The translations under genes and the position numbers were made by a program. From positions 1-54,406 of the forward strand of contig CAMBQQ010000009.1 of the NCBI GenBank assembly GCA_945870035.1: a DNA stretch of 54,406 nucleotides. The letters run 5' to 3'. Origin of the DNA: Rhizobium sp. Q54 (lineage in GTDB: Bacteria > Pseudomonadota > Alphaproteobacteria > Rhizobiales > Xanthobacteraceae). Shown piece by piece: positions 43,640 through 53,626 of this stretch (position 1 is the first letter of the stretch; each line of letters starts with the position of its first letter). The notes under the pieces are model-generated. The model was given only the letters and a program-made list of their open reading frames with translations, was not told where the DNA came from and did no database searches.

Positions 43640-46600
43640 TCACTCCGCCGGCTGAATGCTCGGCGCATCCGGCCGCCGCCGCCGGATGAACGTCGGCACG
43701 CCGCCGCCGAGCCGGTGGTGCAGTTTGTCGAGCCACAGATAAATCACCGGCGTCGTGTACAACGTCAAAATCTGCGACACCAAAAGCCCGCCGATAATGG
43801 TGATGCCGAGCGGGCGGCGCAGTTCGGCGCCGGGCCCGGTGGCGATGATCAAGGGCACGGCGCCCAGCAGCGCGGCGAGCGTCGTCATCAGGATCGGCCG
43901 GAAGCGCGCCAGGCAGGCTTCGTGAATGGCCTGCACCGGGGTCAGGCCGCGCCGCCTTTCGCCTTCCAGCGCGAAGTCGACCATCATGATGCCGTTCTTC
44001 TTGACGATGCCGATCAGGAGGATGATGCCGATAAAGGCGATCACCGTCAGCTCGGTGCCGGTCACCTGCAACGCCAGCAACGCGCCGAGCCCGGCTGACG
44101 GTAGCGTCGAGATGATTGTTAGCGGATGCACCAGGCTCTCGTATAGAATGCCGAGCACGATATAGACCGCGATCAGCGCGCCGAGCAGCAGTAGCGGCTG
44201 CGCGCTGGTCGCCTGCCGGAACGCCTTTACGTCGCCGGCGAAGTCGGCGCGGATTTCATCGGGCATGTGCAGTTCGGCAACCGCTTGCGACAGCGCCGCC
44301 GTGGCTTCCTCGATCGGCACGCCTGCTTTGATGTTGTAGGTGATGGTCACCGACGGAAACAGGCCCTGGTGGTTGACGACGAGTGGTGCGATGCCGCGCT
44401 CGACACTGGCGACCGATGACAAGGCCACCTGGTTGTTGCCGTTGCCGGGCACATAGAGATAAGCGAGGTCGGTCGGGTCGCGGCGATATTTCTTGTCGAC
44501 TTCGAGAATGACGCGGTACTGATTGCGCTGCGTGTAGATCGTCGAAACTTGCCGTTGCGAGAAGGCGTCGTTCAGTGCGTTCGAGATGTCCTGGATGCGG
44601 ACGCCGAGCCGCGCCGCCGCTTCGCGGTCGATTCTGATGTCGGCTTGCAGGCCGCCTTGCTCGCGGTCGGTGTTGACGTCGGTCAATTCGGGCAGCGTCT
44701 TGACGCGATCGACCACCTTCGGCACCCAGGATTGCAGCGCCTCGATGTTCGAACTCCACAATGTGAACTGGTAGGACGAGTCGCTCTGCCGCGCGCCGAC
44801 CCGCAGATCCTGCGCCGGGAACATGAAGACGCGAATGCCGGCTATGTTGCTCAGCTTTGCGCGCAGCCGGCCGATCACCGCTTGCGTCGGTACATTGTTG
44901 CGTTCGCCGATCGGCTTCAGGCTGATGAACAGCCGCCCGCGATTGACCGAACCGCCGCTGCCGCCGCCGATCGATGAACCGAGCCCCGCCACCGCCGGAT
45001 CGGCCAGCACGATGTCCATCGCCCGCAACTGCAATTTCAGCATCGCATCGTAGGAAATATCTGTCGAGGCCTGCGTGCCGCCGAAGATCAAACCGGTATC
45101 GTCCTGCGGGAAATAGCCTTTCGGGATCTTGATATAGAGGCCGACGGTGAGGGCGACGGTGGCGACGAAGACGACGAGGCCCAAAGTGCGGTGCGCGATG
45201 ACGAAGGCAAGCGTTCGGTCATAGAAGCGGAGCAAGCGCGACAGCGCGCCTTCGACGCGGCGGTCGAGCCAGGTGGCGTTCGGGTGCGGCGCTTCCTTGA
45301 CGAAATAGGCGCAGATCATAGGCGTCACCGACAGCGACAGCACGGTCGATACCGCGATGGCAAAGCACAAGGTCACCGAGAATTCGCGGAACAGACGCCC
45401 GACCACGCCGCCCATGAACAGCAGCGGGATGAAGGCAGCGACCAGCGAGACCGAAATCGACACCACGGTGAAGCCGATCTGCTTGGCGCCGCGCAAGGCG
45501 GCGGCGAGCGGCGAATAGCCTTTATCCATGTAGCGAAACATGTTCTCGATCATGACGATGGCGTCATCGACGACAAAGCCGATGCTGACCGCGAGCGCCA
45601 TCAGCGACAGGTTGTCGATCGAAAAGCCGGCCGCCCACATCGCCGCGCAGGTGCCGGCCAGCGACAGCGGCACGGTGACGCCGGCGGCGATGGTCGCCGC
45701 CGTCCGGCGCAAAAACAGGAAGACGACGAGCATCACCAGCACCGCCGAGGCGGCGAGCGTGAGCTGCATGTCGTGCACGCTGGCGCGGATGGTTTGCGTA
45801 CGGTCGGTCAGGACGGAAATTTCGAGGCCGGCCGGGATCCATTGCCGCAGTTCAGGCAGCAGGTCGTAAATGCGGTCGACGGTGTCGATCACATTGGCGT
45901 CCTGCTGCTTGGTGATGATCAGCAGCACCGACGGATCGCGGTTGTACCAGCCGGCCGAGCGGCTGTTGCGCACGCCCGGCTGAATGCTGGCCACCGTCGA
46001 CAGGCGGATGACATTGCCGTTGACGGTTTTGACGACGACCGGGTCGTATTCGTCGGCCTTGCGCAACTGATCGTTGACGGCAATCGACACCGCGCGCTTG
46101 GTGCCGTCGAACGTGCCGAGCGGGCCGACCGTATTCGAATTGGCGATCGCGGTGCGCACATCCTCCATGGCGAGGCCCATGGCGGCAAGCCGCGCCGGAT
46201 CGACGCGGACGCGGATCGCCGGCTGTTCGGAGCCGGCCACGGTGACGTCGGCGACGCCATCGACCTGCGCCAGCCGCTGCACGATGATGCTGTCGGCGGC
46301 GTCGTAGATGTCGCTGGCCTGCATGGTCTTGGAGGTCAGCGCCAGGATCAGCACCGGCGCGGCGGCCGGATTGGCCTTGCGGAAATTCGGCAGCGTCGGC
46401 ATGTCGCCGGGCAGGTCGGTCAATGCGGCGTTGAGCGCCGCCTGGACGTCGCGCGCCGCGCCTTCGATGTTGCGCGACAGGTCGAACTGCACCGAGATGC
46501 GCGTCGATCCCGTCGAACTGGTCGAGGTCATTTCGGTGACGCCGGCGATGCTGCCGATCTGGCGCTCAAGCGGCGCGGCGACCGTCGCCGCCATGATGTT

Positions 46601-46768
46601 CGGATCGGCGCCGGGCCGCGAGGCGGTAATGCTGATGGTCGGGAATTCGACACTTGGCAGGCTGGCGACCGGCAGGAAATCGTAGGCCACCGCGCCGGTC
46701 AGGAACAGCCCCGCCGCCATCAAGGTGGTGCCGATCGGACGGCGGATGAAGGGCCAGGAAAAGTTCAT
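43640..46768 (-). CDS. RND efflux pump inner-membrane subunit (MdtC-like)
   Basis: A 1042-residue resistance-nodulation-division pump. It opens FIRRPIGTTLMAAGLFLTGAVAY; the periplasmic porter starts VEFPTISITASRPGA; the proton-relay aspartate pair is in GFVVDDAIVMIENM; a repeat of the fold starts near residue 520. The length is normal. MdtB/MdtC-type pumps act as a heteromer with multidrug, bile-salt or metal substrates. Only 7 bases separate it from the pump gene upstream. Last gene of the locus. Confidence 0.93.
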   Translation of the reverse strand: MNFSWPFIRRPIGTTLMAAGLFLTGAVAYDFLPVASLPSVEFPTISITASRPGADPNIMAATVAAPLERQIGSIAGVTEMTSTSSTGSTRISVQFDLSRNIEGAARDVQAALNAALTDLPGDMPTLPNFRKANPAAAPVLILALTSKTMQASDIYDAADSIIVQRLAQVDGVADVTVAGSEQPAIRVRVDPARLAAMGLAMEDVRTAIANSNTVGPLGTFDGTKRAVSIAVNDQLRKADEYDPVVVKTVNGNVIRLSTVASIQPGVRNSRSAGWYNRDPSVLLIITKQQDANVIDTVDRIYDLLPELRQWIPAGLEISVLTDRTQTIRASVHDMQLTLAASAVLVMLVVFLFLRRTAATIAAGVTVPLSLAGTCAAMWAAGFSIDNLSLMALAVSIGFVVDDAIVMIENMFRYMDKGYSPLAAALRGAKQIGFTVVSISVSLVAAFIPLLFMGGVVGRLFREFSVTLCFAIAVSTVLSLSVTPMICAYFVKEAPHPNATWLDRRVEGALSRLLRFYDRTLAFVIAHRTLGLVVFVATVALTVGLYIKIPKGYFPQDDTGLIFGGTQASTDISYDAMLKLQLRAMDIVLADPAVAGLGSSIGGGSGGSVNRGRLFISLKPIGERNNVPTQAVIGRLRAKLSNIAGIRVFMFPAQDLRVGARQSDSSYQFTLWSSNIEALQSWVPKVVDRVKTLPELTDVNTDREQGGLQADIRIDREAAARLGVRIQDISNALNDAFSQRQVSTIYTQRNQYRVILEVDKKYRRDPTDLAYLYVPGNGNNQVALSSVASVERGIAPLVVNHQGLFPSVTITYNIKAGVPIEEATAALSQAVAELHMPDEIRADFAGDVKAFRQATSAQPLLLLGALIAVYIVLGILYESLVHPLTIISTLPSAGLGALLALQVTGTELTVIAFIGIILLIGIVKKNGIMMVDFALEGERRRGLTPVQAIHEACLARFRPILMTTLAALLGAVPLIIATGPGAELRRPLGITIIGGLLVSQILTLYTTPVIYLWLDKLHHRLGGGVPTFIRRRRPDAPSIQPAE

Positions 46769-46775
46769 CGTGCGC

Positions 46776-49700
46776 TCATGGCGGCGCTACTCCGCCGGGC
46801 CCGGCGCCAGCCGTGGCGGCGACGGCGTCGGTGTCGGCGGCGGCGCTGGTGCAAGGCGCGCGCAGCCGTTCCATGTAGAGATAGATGACAGGCGTGGTGT
46901 ACAGCGTCAGCAGCTGGCTGAGCAGCAGGCCGCCGACAATGGTGACGCCGAGCGGATTGCGCAGCTCCGAGCCGGTGCCGGATTCCAGCGCCAACGGCAG
47001 CGCGCCGAACAAAGCCGCGAGCGTCGTCATCGTGATCGGGCGAAAGCGCAGCAGCGCCGCCTGCATGATCGACTCTTCCGGCGTGAGGCCCTGCTTGCGC
47101 TCGGCGTCGATGGCGAAGTCGATCATCAGAATCGCGTTTTTCTTGACGATGCCCATCAGCAGCACGATGCCGATCAGCGCGATCACTGAAAGATCGTAGC
47201 CAAACAGCATCAGCGCCAAAAGCGCGCCGACGCCGGCCGAGGGCAGCGTCGACAGAATGGTCAGGGGGTGGATGAAGCTCTCGTATAGAACGCCAAGCAC
47301 GATGTAGATGGCGATCACCGCGGCGAGAATGAGCCAGGGCTGGCCCGCCAGCGACTTGGCGAATTCCGAGGCGTCGCCGGAATAGCTGCCGGTGACCGAG
47401 GTCGGCATGCCGATGTCGCTCTGCGCGGCGGTGATGACATCGACGGCGTCGCTCAGCGCATAGCCTGGCGCCAGGTCGAAGCTGACCGTTACCGAGGGAA
47501 ATTGCTCCTGGTGCGCGATGGAAAGCGGCGCCGAGATGTACTCGAAGCGCGCGAAGGCAGCGAGCGGCACCTGGTTGGAGCCGGTCACCGCGTTCGGCGT
47601 CGCGCTGGTATTGGTGTTGGTGGTGCCCGACGCGGTATTGGCGACGGTCGCCGCCGTGCCGGTGGCGGTCGAAGCGCCGGTGACATAGATCTTCGACAGC
47701 GATGCCGGGTCCTGTTGGTAGCGCGGCTGCGCTTCGAGGATGACGCGGTATTGGTTGGACTGGCCGTAGATCGTCGAAATCTGCCGCTGGCCGAAGGCGT
47801 CGTTGAGCGTGTCGGTGACGCTTTGCATCGAGACACCGAGGCGTCCGGCCTTTTCGCGGTCGATATTGATCATGATGCGCGGGCCGCCCTCTTGCGCCTC
47901 GGAAGCGACCTCGCGCAACGCCGGGCTGCCGCGCAAGGCGCGGGCGAGTTTGTCGGCCCATGCGACCACCTCGGCGGCGTCGCTGCCGACCAGAGTGTAC
48001 TGATACTGGGCGCGGCTGGCGCGCGTTGAAATCTGGATGTCCTGCGTCGCCTGGAAATAGACGATCATGCCGGGAATGCCGGCGACCTTCTCCTTCAGCC
48101 GCTCGACGATTTCCGCAACGCGGGCGACGCGTTCCTCGCGCGGCTTCAGGCTGATGGCGAGGCGACCGGCATTGGGTGTGGCATTGAGCGGCGAGACGCC
48201 GACAAGTGAGACAACCCCGGAAACATCGGAATCATTGCGCAAAATTTCTTCGATCTGGCTCTGCCGCCGTTGCATTTCGGCGAAGGACACATCGACGCTT
48301 GCTTCCGTCACGGCGGTTATTTGCCCGGTGTCCTGCAAGGGCAGGAATCCCTTCGGCATGACGAGGTAGAGCGCAACCGTCATCGCCACGGTGGCGAACG
48401 TCAGTATCAAAGTGGCACGCTGCCGTTGCAGCACCCAGACCAGGCTGCGGCGATAATATTCAATGGTGCGGTCTGTGTAGTCCTCGAATTTCTGCGCCCA
48501 TTTGTTGCGCCCGACTTCCGGCTCGCGGCGCAACAGGCGCGCGCACATCATTGGCGTCAGCGTCAGCGACACCACGGCCGAGGCGACCACGGCGATGGTC
48601 AGCGTCAACGCGAATTCGCGGAACATGCGGCCGACCAGTCCGGTCATGAACAGCAGCGGGATGAAGACCGCGATCAACGACAAGGTCAGCGAGATGATGG
48701 TGAAACCGATTTCCCGCGCGCCTTTCAGCGCCGCTTCCAGCGGGTCTTCGCCGTCCTCGATGTGACGGACGATGTTCTCGATCATGACGATGGCGTCGTC
48801 GACGACGAAGCCGGTGCCGATGGTCAGCGCCATCAGCGACAGATTGTCGAGCGAAAAGCCGCAGAACCACATCACGCCGAAAGTCGCGATCAGCGACAAG
48901 GGCAGCGCGACGCCGGCAATGATGGTGGCGCGGATGGTGCGCAGGAAGATCAGCACCACCAGAACCACCAGCCCGACCGCGAGCGCCAGGGTGAACTGGA
49001 CGTCATGGATCGAGGCGCGGATCGTCGTGGTGCGGTCGGTAACGACGGTCAAGGTCGCGCCGGCCGGGATCGAGCGTTGCAGGCGCGGCAGTTCGGCGCG
49101 CACCCGCTGGACCGTGGCGATGACATTGGCGCCGGGCTGGCGCTGCACATCGATGACGATCGCGGGCTTGCCCTTGTACCACGCACCGACCTTGCTGTTC
49201 TCCAGACCCTCGACCACGTCCGCGACATCGGACAGCAGCACCGGCGCGCCGTTGCGGAAGGCGACGGTGATCGCCTTGTAGGCGTCGGGCGAGGAAATCT
49301 GGTCATTGGCGGCAATGGTGTAGGACTGGCTGGCGCCGTCGAGCGCGCCTTTGGCGCCGGCGACATTGGCGCCGACGATGGCGGTGCGCAGATCCTCCAG
49401 CGCAATGCCGTAAGCGGCCAGCCGCGACAGATCGGCCTGGATGCGGATCGCCGGGCGGATGCCGCCTTGCACCGACACGCGGCCGACGCCGCTGACTTCC
49501 GACAGGCGTGGCGCCATGATGGTGTCGGCCATGTCGCTCAAGGCGCGCTGCGCGATATTATCGGAGGTGATCGCCAAAGTGATGATCGGGGCGTCGGCCG
49601 GGTTCACTTTCGAATAAAGCGGCGGGTAGGGCAGGTTCTTCGGCAGCGTCGAGCCGGCGGCATTAATCGCGGATTGCACGTCCTGCGAGGCGGCGTCGAT

Positions 49701-50000
49701 ATCGCGATTCAAATCGAATTGCAGCGTCACCTGGCTGATGCCGAACGAGCTCGACGACGTCAGCACCTGCAACGCCGGAATCTGGCCGAACTGTCGTTCC
49801 AGCGGCGCGGTCACCAGCGAGGCGATGGTGTCGGGATTGGCGCCCGGCAGTTGCGTCGTCACCTGGATGGTCGGGAAATCGACCTGCGGCAGTGCCGAGA
49901 TTGGCAGCCACCAATAGCCGAGCGCGCCGCCCAGCATCACCGCGACGCCGAGCAGGGATGTGGCGATCGGGCGGTGAATGAAGGGGGAGGAGACGCTCAT
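46776..50000 (-). CDS. RND efflux pump inner-membrane subunit (MdtB-like)
   Basis: A 1074-residue RND pump, first of the pair. It starts MSVSSPFIHRPIATSLLGVA; the porter begins VDFPTIQVTTQLPGA; the proton-relay pair is in GFVVDDAIVMIENI. The ATG at 50000 overlaps the membrane-fusion gene stop (ATGA). Two oddities: a Thr/Ala/Asn-rich insert of about 35 residues in the second porter half, encoded at about 47579-47686, and a low-complexity Ala/Gly/Pro tail of about 25 residues at the C-terminus. The other pump lacks both. Confidence 0.92.
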   Translation of the reverse strand: MSVSSPFIHRPIATSLLGVAVMLGGALGYWWLPISALPQVDFPTIQVTTQLPGANPDTIASLVTAPLERQFGQIPALQVLTSSSSFGISQVTLQFDLNRDIDAASQDVQSAINAAGSTLPKNLPYPPLYSKVNPADAPIITLAITSDNIAQRALSDMADTIMAPRLSEVSGVGRVSVQGGIRPAIRIQADLSRLAAYGIALEDLRTAIVGANVAGAKGALDGASQSYTIAANDQISSPDAYKAITVAFRNGAPVLLSDVADVVEGLENSKVGAWYKGKPAIVIDVQRQPGANVIATVQRVRAELPRLQRSIPAGATLTVVTDRTTTIRASIHDVQFTLALAVGLVVLVVLIFLRTIRATIIAGVALPLSLIATFGVMWFCGFSLDNLSLMALTIGTGFVVDDAIVMIENIVRHIEDGEDPLEAALKGAREIGFTIISLTLSLIAVFIPLLFMTGLVGRMFREFALTLTIAVVASAVVSLTLTPMMCARLLRREPEVGRNKWAQKFEDYTDRTIEYYRRSLVWVLQRQRATLILTFATVAMTVALYLVMPKGFLPLQDTGQITAVTEASVDVSFAEMQRRQSQIEEILRNDSDVSGVVSLVGVSPLNATPNAGRLAISLKPREERVARVAEIVERLKEKVAGIPGMIVYFQATQDIQISTRASRAQYQYTLVGSDAAEVVAWADKLARALRGSPALREVASEAQEGGPRIMINIDREKAGRLGVSMQSVTDTLNDAFGQRQISTIYGQSNQYRVILEAQPRYQQDPASLSKIYVTGASTATGTAATVANTASGTTNTNTSATPNAVTGSNQVPLAAFARFEYISAPLSIAHQEQFPSVTVSFDLAPGYALSDAVDVITAAQSDIGMPTSVTGSYSGDASEFAKSLAGQPWLILAAVIAIYIVLGVLYESFIHPLTILSTLPSAGVGALLALMLFGYDLSVIALIGIVLLMGIVKKNAILMIDFAIDAERKQGLTPEESIMQAALLRFRPITMTTLAALFGALPLALESGTGSELRNPLGVTIVGGLLLSQLLTLYTTPVIYLYMERLRAPCTSAAADTDAVAATAGAGPGGVAPP

Positions 50001-51274
50001 TGCGGTGGCGCCGGCCTCGCGCCGCTGGGGGCGCCGTTGCCGCGTTGCCCGCGCTGCCGCTGGCCAGCGGGAGCGGCGGGCGCCGGTGTGCCATCGCCGG
50101 TGCTGACGGCAACCTTCGCGCCGTCGGTAAGCCGGGCAAAGCCGGTGGTGACGACACGCTCGGGCGGCGTCACGCCGCTCTTGATCACGGTTTGCGTCTC
50201 GTCCTGCTTCTGCACGACGATCGGGCGGATGGTCGCGGTGTTGTCGTCCTTGACGACATAGACAAAAGTCCCTGTCGGTCCGCGCTGTACCGCGCCGGTG
50301 GGAATGACCGTGACTTGCTTCAGCGTATCGATCAGCAAACGGATGTTGACGAACTGGCCTGGCCACAGTTGCAGATCGGCATTGGGGAAGTCGGCCTTCA
50401 GTTTCACCGTGCCGGTCGAGGCATCGACCTGATTATCGACCACCGACAAGGTACCGCGGTCGACCACCGCGTCGTTGTCGGAGCGCAAGGCATCGACGGC
50501 GAGCGCGCCCTTCGCGAAGGCATCGTTGACCTGCGACAGATATTGCTGCGGCAGGTTGAACAGCACCGCGATCGGTTTCAACTGGGTAATGGTAACGATG
50601 CCGGTCGAGTCAGACGCGCGCACGATATTGCCTTCGTCGACGGCGCGGATGCCGGTGCGGCCGTCGATTGGCGCCCTGATGGTCGCATAGGCAAGCGTCG
50701 CCTGCGCGGCGTCGATGGCCGCCTGATCGGCCTGTACCTGCGCGGTGTATTGCGCGACCAAGGACCGCTGCGTGTCGGATTGCTGGCGGTTGATGGCGTT
50801 GGTGGCGGCAAGCTGCTCGTAGCGCGCCAGATCGTTCTGCGCATTGTTCAGCAGCGCCTGATCCTGTGCCTTCTTGGCGACAGCCTGATCGAGCGCCGCC
50901 TTGAAAGTCGTCGGATCGATCCGCGCCAGCACGTCGCCTTTCTTGACGTCCTCGCCCTCCTTGAAGGCGATGTTGATCAGCTTGCCGTCGACCTGCGGCC
51001 GCACGGTGACGGAGTTAATCGCGCGGGTCGTGCCGACCGCATCGAGATAGACCGGCACATCGGCCAGCTTGGCCGGCGCGGCCAGCACCGGTACCGGGCC
51101 GGTGTCGCCGCCGAAGCGGCCGCGCCGTTGCTGCTGTTGCGCCTCCGTGCCGAAGACGTAGTAAAGCGCGCCGGCAATGCCGATCAGCACCAGGCCATAG
51201 ACGAGGTAACGGTTACGCCGGCCAGGTTTGACCGGCGCCGCCACCGCGTCTTTCTTCGGGATTTCACCGTGCAT
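49997..51274 (-). CDS. RND efflux membrane-fusion (adaptor) protein
   Basis: A 425-residue periplasmic adaptor of the MdtA/AcrA type. One N-terminal membrane anchor (YLVYGLVLIGIAGALYYVFG, about 24-43), a Gln/Arg-rich stretch, then lipoyl and barrel halves (VRPQVDGKLINIAFKEGEDVKKGDVLARID), a long coiled-coil hairpin (about 135-215) and a terminal barrel (VPVIPTGAVQRGPTGTFVYVV-like). The C-terminal tail is Gly/Arg/Pro/Ala rich. It links the pumps to the outer-membrane channel. The start overlaps the channel gene by 11 bases. Confidence 0.92.
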   Translation of the reverse strand: MHGEIPKKDAVAAPVKPGRRNRYLVYGLVLIGIAGALYYVFGTEAQQQQRRGRFGGDTGPVPVLAAPAKLADVPVYLDAVGTTRAINSVTVRPQVDGKLINIAFKEGEDVKKGDVLARIDPTTFKAALDQAVAKKAQDQALLNNAQNDLARYEQLAATNAINRQQSDTQRSLVAQYTAQVQADQAAIDAAQATLAYATIRAPIDGRTGIRAVDEGNIVRASDSTGIVTITQLKPIAVLFNLPQQYLSQVNDAFAKGALAVDALRSDNDAVVDRGTLSVVDNQVDASTGTVKLKADFPNADLQLWPGQFVNIRLLIDTLKQVTVIPTGAVQRGPTGTFVYVVKDDNTATIRPIVVQKQDETQTVIKSGVTPPERVVTTGFARLTDGAKVAVSTGDGTPAPAAPAGQRQRGQRGNGAPSGARPAPPQ

Positions 51275-52739
51275 TACTGGCTTCAACTGGTTTAGGCAGC
51301 CAGCCGCCACCCAGCGCTTGGTAGAGACTGACGATTGCCTGTAGACGAGCGAGCCGCGCCTGCAACTGGGAGTCGATGGCGGTATAAAGCGTCTGCTGCG
51401 TCTGCAGTACCGTGACGAGATCGACGGTGCCTTCGCGCAAACGCTGTTCGGCGATGTCGAAGGCGCGGCTAGAACTGGTGACGACATCGGCGAGCAGTCT
51501 CTCGCGCACGGCGGTCTGGCGGATGGCGTCGAGCGCGTTCTCGACATCGGAGAAGCCGGAAATCACCGATTTGCGATAGGCCTGAAGCAGTTCGTCTTGC
51601 AGCCCCTTTTGCGCATCGAGATTGCCTTGCAAACGGCCACCATCGAAGATCGGCTGGGCGAGGCCGGCGCCGAACGAGAACAAGGCCGATTCCGGGCGCA
51701 GGAGCGTGCGCAGGATCGCGCTCGAATAGCCGCCTTGCCCGGTCAAGGTGATCGACGGCAGCATCTGTGCGCGGGCGTTTTCGACATTGGCGTTGGCGGC
51801 GGCGAGTTGCGCCTCGGCCAGACGGATGTCGGGACGCTGGGTGATCAGTTCGGATGGCAGGCCGGGCGTTACGCGCGGATAAGAAATCGACCGCAGGGTG
51901 CCGCCGCGCACCGTGACGCTTTCCGGCGAGCGCGCCATCAATACGGCGAGCGCATTGCGGTTTTGCTTGACGATTTGCTCGAGCGGCGGAATTGCGGCGC
52001 GCTGCTGGTTGACCACCGACTCCTGCTGCGCGGTTTCGAGTGCGGATGCCGTACCGGCGTTGACGCGCTGCTTGATGAGGTCGAGCACGCGGCTGGCGCT
52101 GGCCAGATTTTCGCGGGCCGCCTTCAGCCGGTCCTGCGCCGCCAGAAGGTTGAAGTAGGCATTCGCAGCGCTGGCGACGGTGGTCAGGCTGACCACTTCG
52201 CGGTTGTAGCGGCTGGCGACGGCTGTTTGTTCCGCCGCGCGCAAGGCCGAGCGGTTCTTGCCCCAGAAGTCGATTTCGTAACTGGCGCTCATCGTGGTGG
52301 ACAGGCTGTCCCGCTCCGATGCACCGCCGGTCGCAGTGCCTGTGCTTTGCGATGTGCGCGACCGCGTCGCGCTGCCATCCAGCGATATATTCGGCAGCAA
52401 GGCCGCGCCGGAAACGCGCGCTTGCGCATCGGCCTGGACGATGCGGGCAATCGCCACGGCAATGTCGAGATTGGCCTCCCGCGCGCTTTCGACGATCTGG
52501 GTGAGTTCGCGCGAGCGAAAGCCGCGCCACCAGTCGAGCGGCGGCAGCGCTGCTTCCGCGATCCGCGGATTGCGTGAACTGCCTTCATAGGATTGTGGAA
52601 TGTCGAGCGCGGGCTCGGGTTTGTCAGTCAGCAGGCAACCGCCGAGTGTCAACATCAGGCAAGTTCCCGTCAGCATGCTCCGCAACGGGCGCCATGCTGT
52701 TTTCGTTCCGGAACGCGAGCCAATACCACTGCAACGCAT
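51264..52739 (-). CDS. Outer-membrane efflux lipoprotein (TolC/NodT family)
   Basis: A 491-residue outer-membrane channel. A signal region with Arg/Lys residues and a hydrophobic stretch ends in the lipobox LTLGGC (Cys about 35), so it is lipid-anchored. Two TolC-type repeats follow, each with a long coiled coil; typical elements are YEIDFWGKNRSALRAAE and GLAQPIFDGGRLQGNLDAQK. The ATG at 52739 keeps the positive n-region; an internal ATG at 52676 would lose it. Completes the tripartite pump. Confidence 0.9.
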   Translation of the reverse strand: MRCSGIGSRSGTKTAWRPLRSMLTGTCLMLTLGGCLLTDKPEPALDIPQSYEGSSRNPRIAEAALPPLDWWRGFRSRELTQIVESAREANLDIAVAIARIVQADAQARVSGAALLPNISLDGSATRSRTSQSTGTATGGASERDSLSTTMSASYEIDFWGKNRSALRAAEQTAVASRYNREVVSLTTVASAANAYFNLLAAQDRLKAARENLASASRVLDLIKQRVNAGTASALETAQQESVVNQQRAAIPPLEQIVKQNRNALAVLMARSPESVTVRGGTLRSISYPRVTPGLPSELITQRPDIRLAEAQLAAANANVENARAQMLPSITLTGQGGYSSAILRTLLRPESALFSFGAGLAQPIFDGGRLQGNLDAQKGLQDELLQAYRKSVISGFSDVENALDAIRQTAVRERLLADVVTSSSRAFDIAEQRLREGTVDLVTVLQTQQTLYTAIDSQLQARLARLQAIVSLYQALGGGWLPKPVEASNAR

Positions 52740-52793
52740 AATATAAACTCTTACAAATCGACTGATTGAGGCCAGCGATAACGCTAGCCTACA

Positions 52794-53276
52794 TTACGGC
52801 TTGGCACCTGCGTTTTTGCGGCCGGGGGGCCAATCGGCGAGCGCTTGTCGTCCAGATTGAGACATTTGCGCCGCAGCGTCGGCAAACGCACCCTGGATTG
52901 TCTGATCGAAGGCTTGCCGCGCCGTGCGCGTATTAGCCATCGCTGTGCGCAAGGCTTCGGCGTCGAACGGTTGTGCCCGCATTGCGGTGCGGATGACAGC
53001 CTGGGCGGAGCGGTACTTTTGCTGCGCAGTTTCGATGGTGCCGCGGTCGGTATTAATCCGCGCACGTAAGATGCCGGCATCGCTCTCCGGCAAGGTGTCG
53101 GCAATGCGCTCGGTACGCACGAACACGTCGCGGTCCCAGTTCGAGGCTGTGGGCGGCGGACGGACCGCCAAGGCGACTGCGAAGGCGATGAAAAACAAAT
53201 TGAGCGCCAGCGAGCCGAGCAGAAGCCAGCGCGACGAGCCTCTTGTTATCGTGGGGGCGAGCTGCGCCAGGCTCAT
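52794..53276 (-). CDS. Membrane-anchored periplasmic sensor-like protein (heavy-metal-resistance/CnrX-CpxP type)
   Basis: A 160-residue protein: an N-terminal membrane segment (WLLLGSLALNLFFIAFAVALAV, about 17-38), then a helical periplasmic domain rich in charged and Gln/Ala residues (about 45-145), shaped like the Spy/CpxP/CnrX sensor fold. No His or Cys cluster for metal binding is obvious, so a metal ligand is not shown. It overlaps the anti-sigma gene by 4 bases and precedes the efflux genes by 54 bases. In Cnr-type systems this protein holds the anti-sigma factor until a signal arrives. Confidence 0.75.
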   Translation of the reverse strand: MSLAQLAPTITRGSSRWLLLGSLALNLFFIAFAVALAVRPPPTASNWDRDVFVRTERIADTLPESDAGILRARINTDRGTIETAQQKYRSAQAVIRTAMRAQPFDAEALRTAMANTRTARQAFDQTIQGAFADAAAQMSQSGRQALADWPPGRKNAGAKP

Positions 53277-53626
53277 GGCCGCGCTCCGGTCAGTGTTTCG
53301 GGCTCGAAGACGATGGAACCGAGATCCGCGTTAGCGGCAGAGGCGAAACGGCCATCGAGTTGATCGAAGCGGCGGTCCAGTCCGGCAATACCGACATAGA
53401 AGCCGAGCACGGCACAGGCGGCCAGCGCCGCGACGCGCGGCCAGGCCGGCGCGAATTGCCAGTCGAGCAGAACGGCGGGCAGGCGCCACAGCGCCATTTT
53501 TTGACGCGGCAAAGGCGGTGCGAGACGCGCCAGCACGCGATTGACCGCGGCTGGGTCCGCCGGCTGCGCCTGCAGCGTGCGCTTGAGCGAAGCGTCGAGC
53601 AATTCCGGAAATTGCTGGTTTGTCAT
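53273..53626 (-). CDS. Anti-sigma factor (CnrY-like)
   Basis: A 117-residue protein with a cytoplasmic N-terminus of about 55 residues, one membrane segment (PRVAALAACAVLGFYVGIAGL, about 63-83) and a short periplasmic tail. The size, topology and place between an ECF sigma gene and a periplasmic sensor gene mark it as the anti-sigma factor; sequence similarity is low, as is normal. GGAGGA lies 7 bases before the ATG, directly after the sigma stop. It overlaps the sensor gene by 4 bases. Confidence 0.75.
   Translation of the reverse strand: MTNQQFPELLDASLKRTLQAQPADPAAVNRVLARLAPPLPRQKMALWRLPAVLLDWQFAPAWPRVAALAACAVLGFYVGIAGLDRRFDQLDGRFASAANADLGSIVFEPETLTGARP

Noticed and set aside
48270-50261. 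Long plus-strand frames (663 codons here and 565 codons at 45191-46888) opposite the RND pumps
   Set aside because: Composition dominated by Arg, Gly, His and Gln, with no motifs; they mirror the pump genes exactly.
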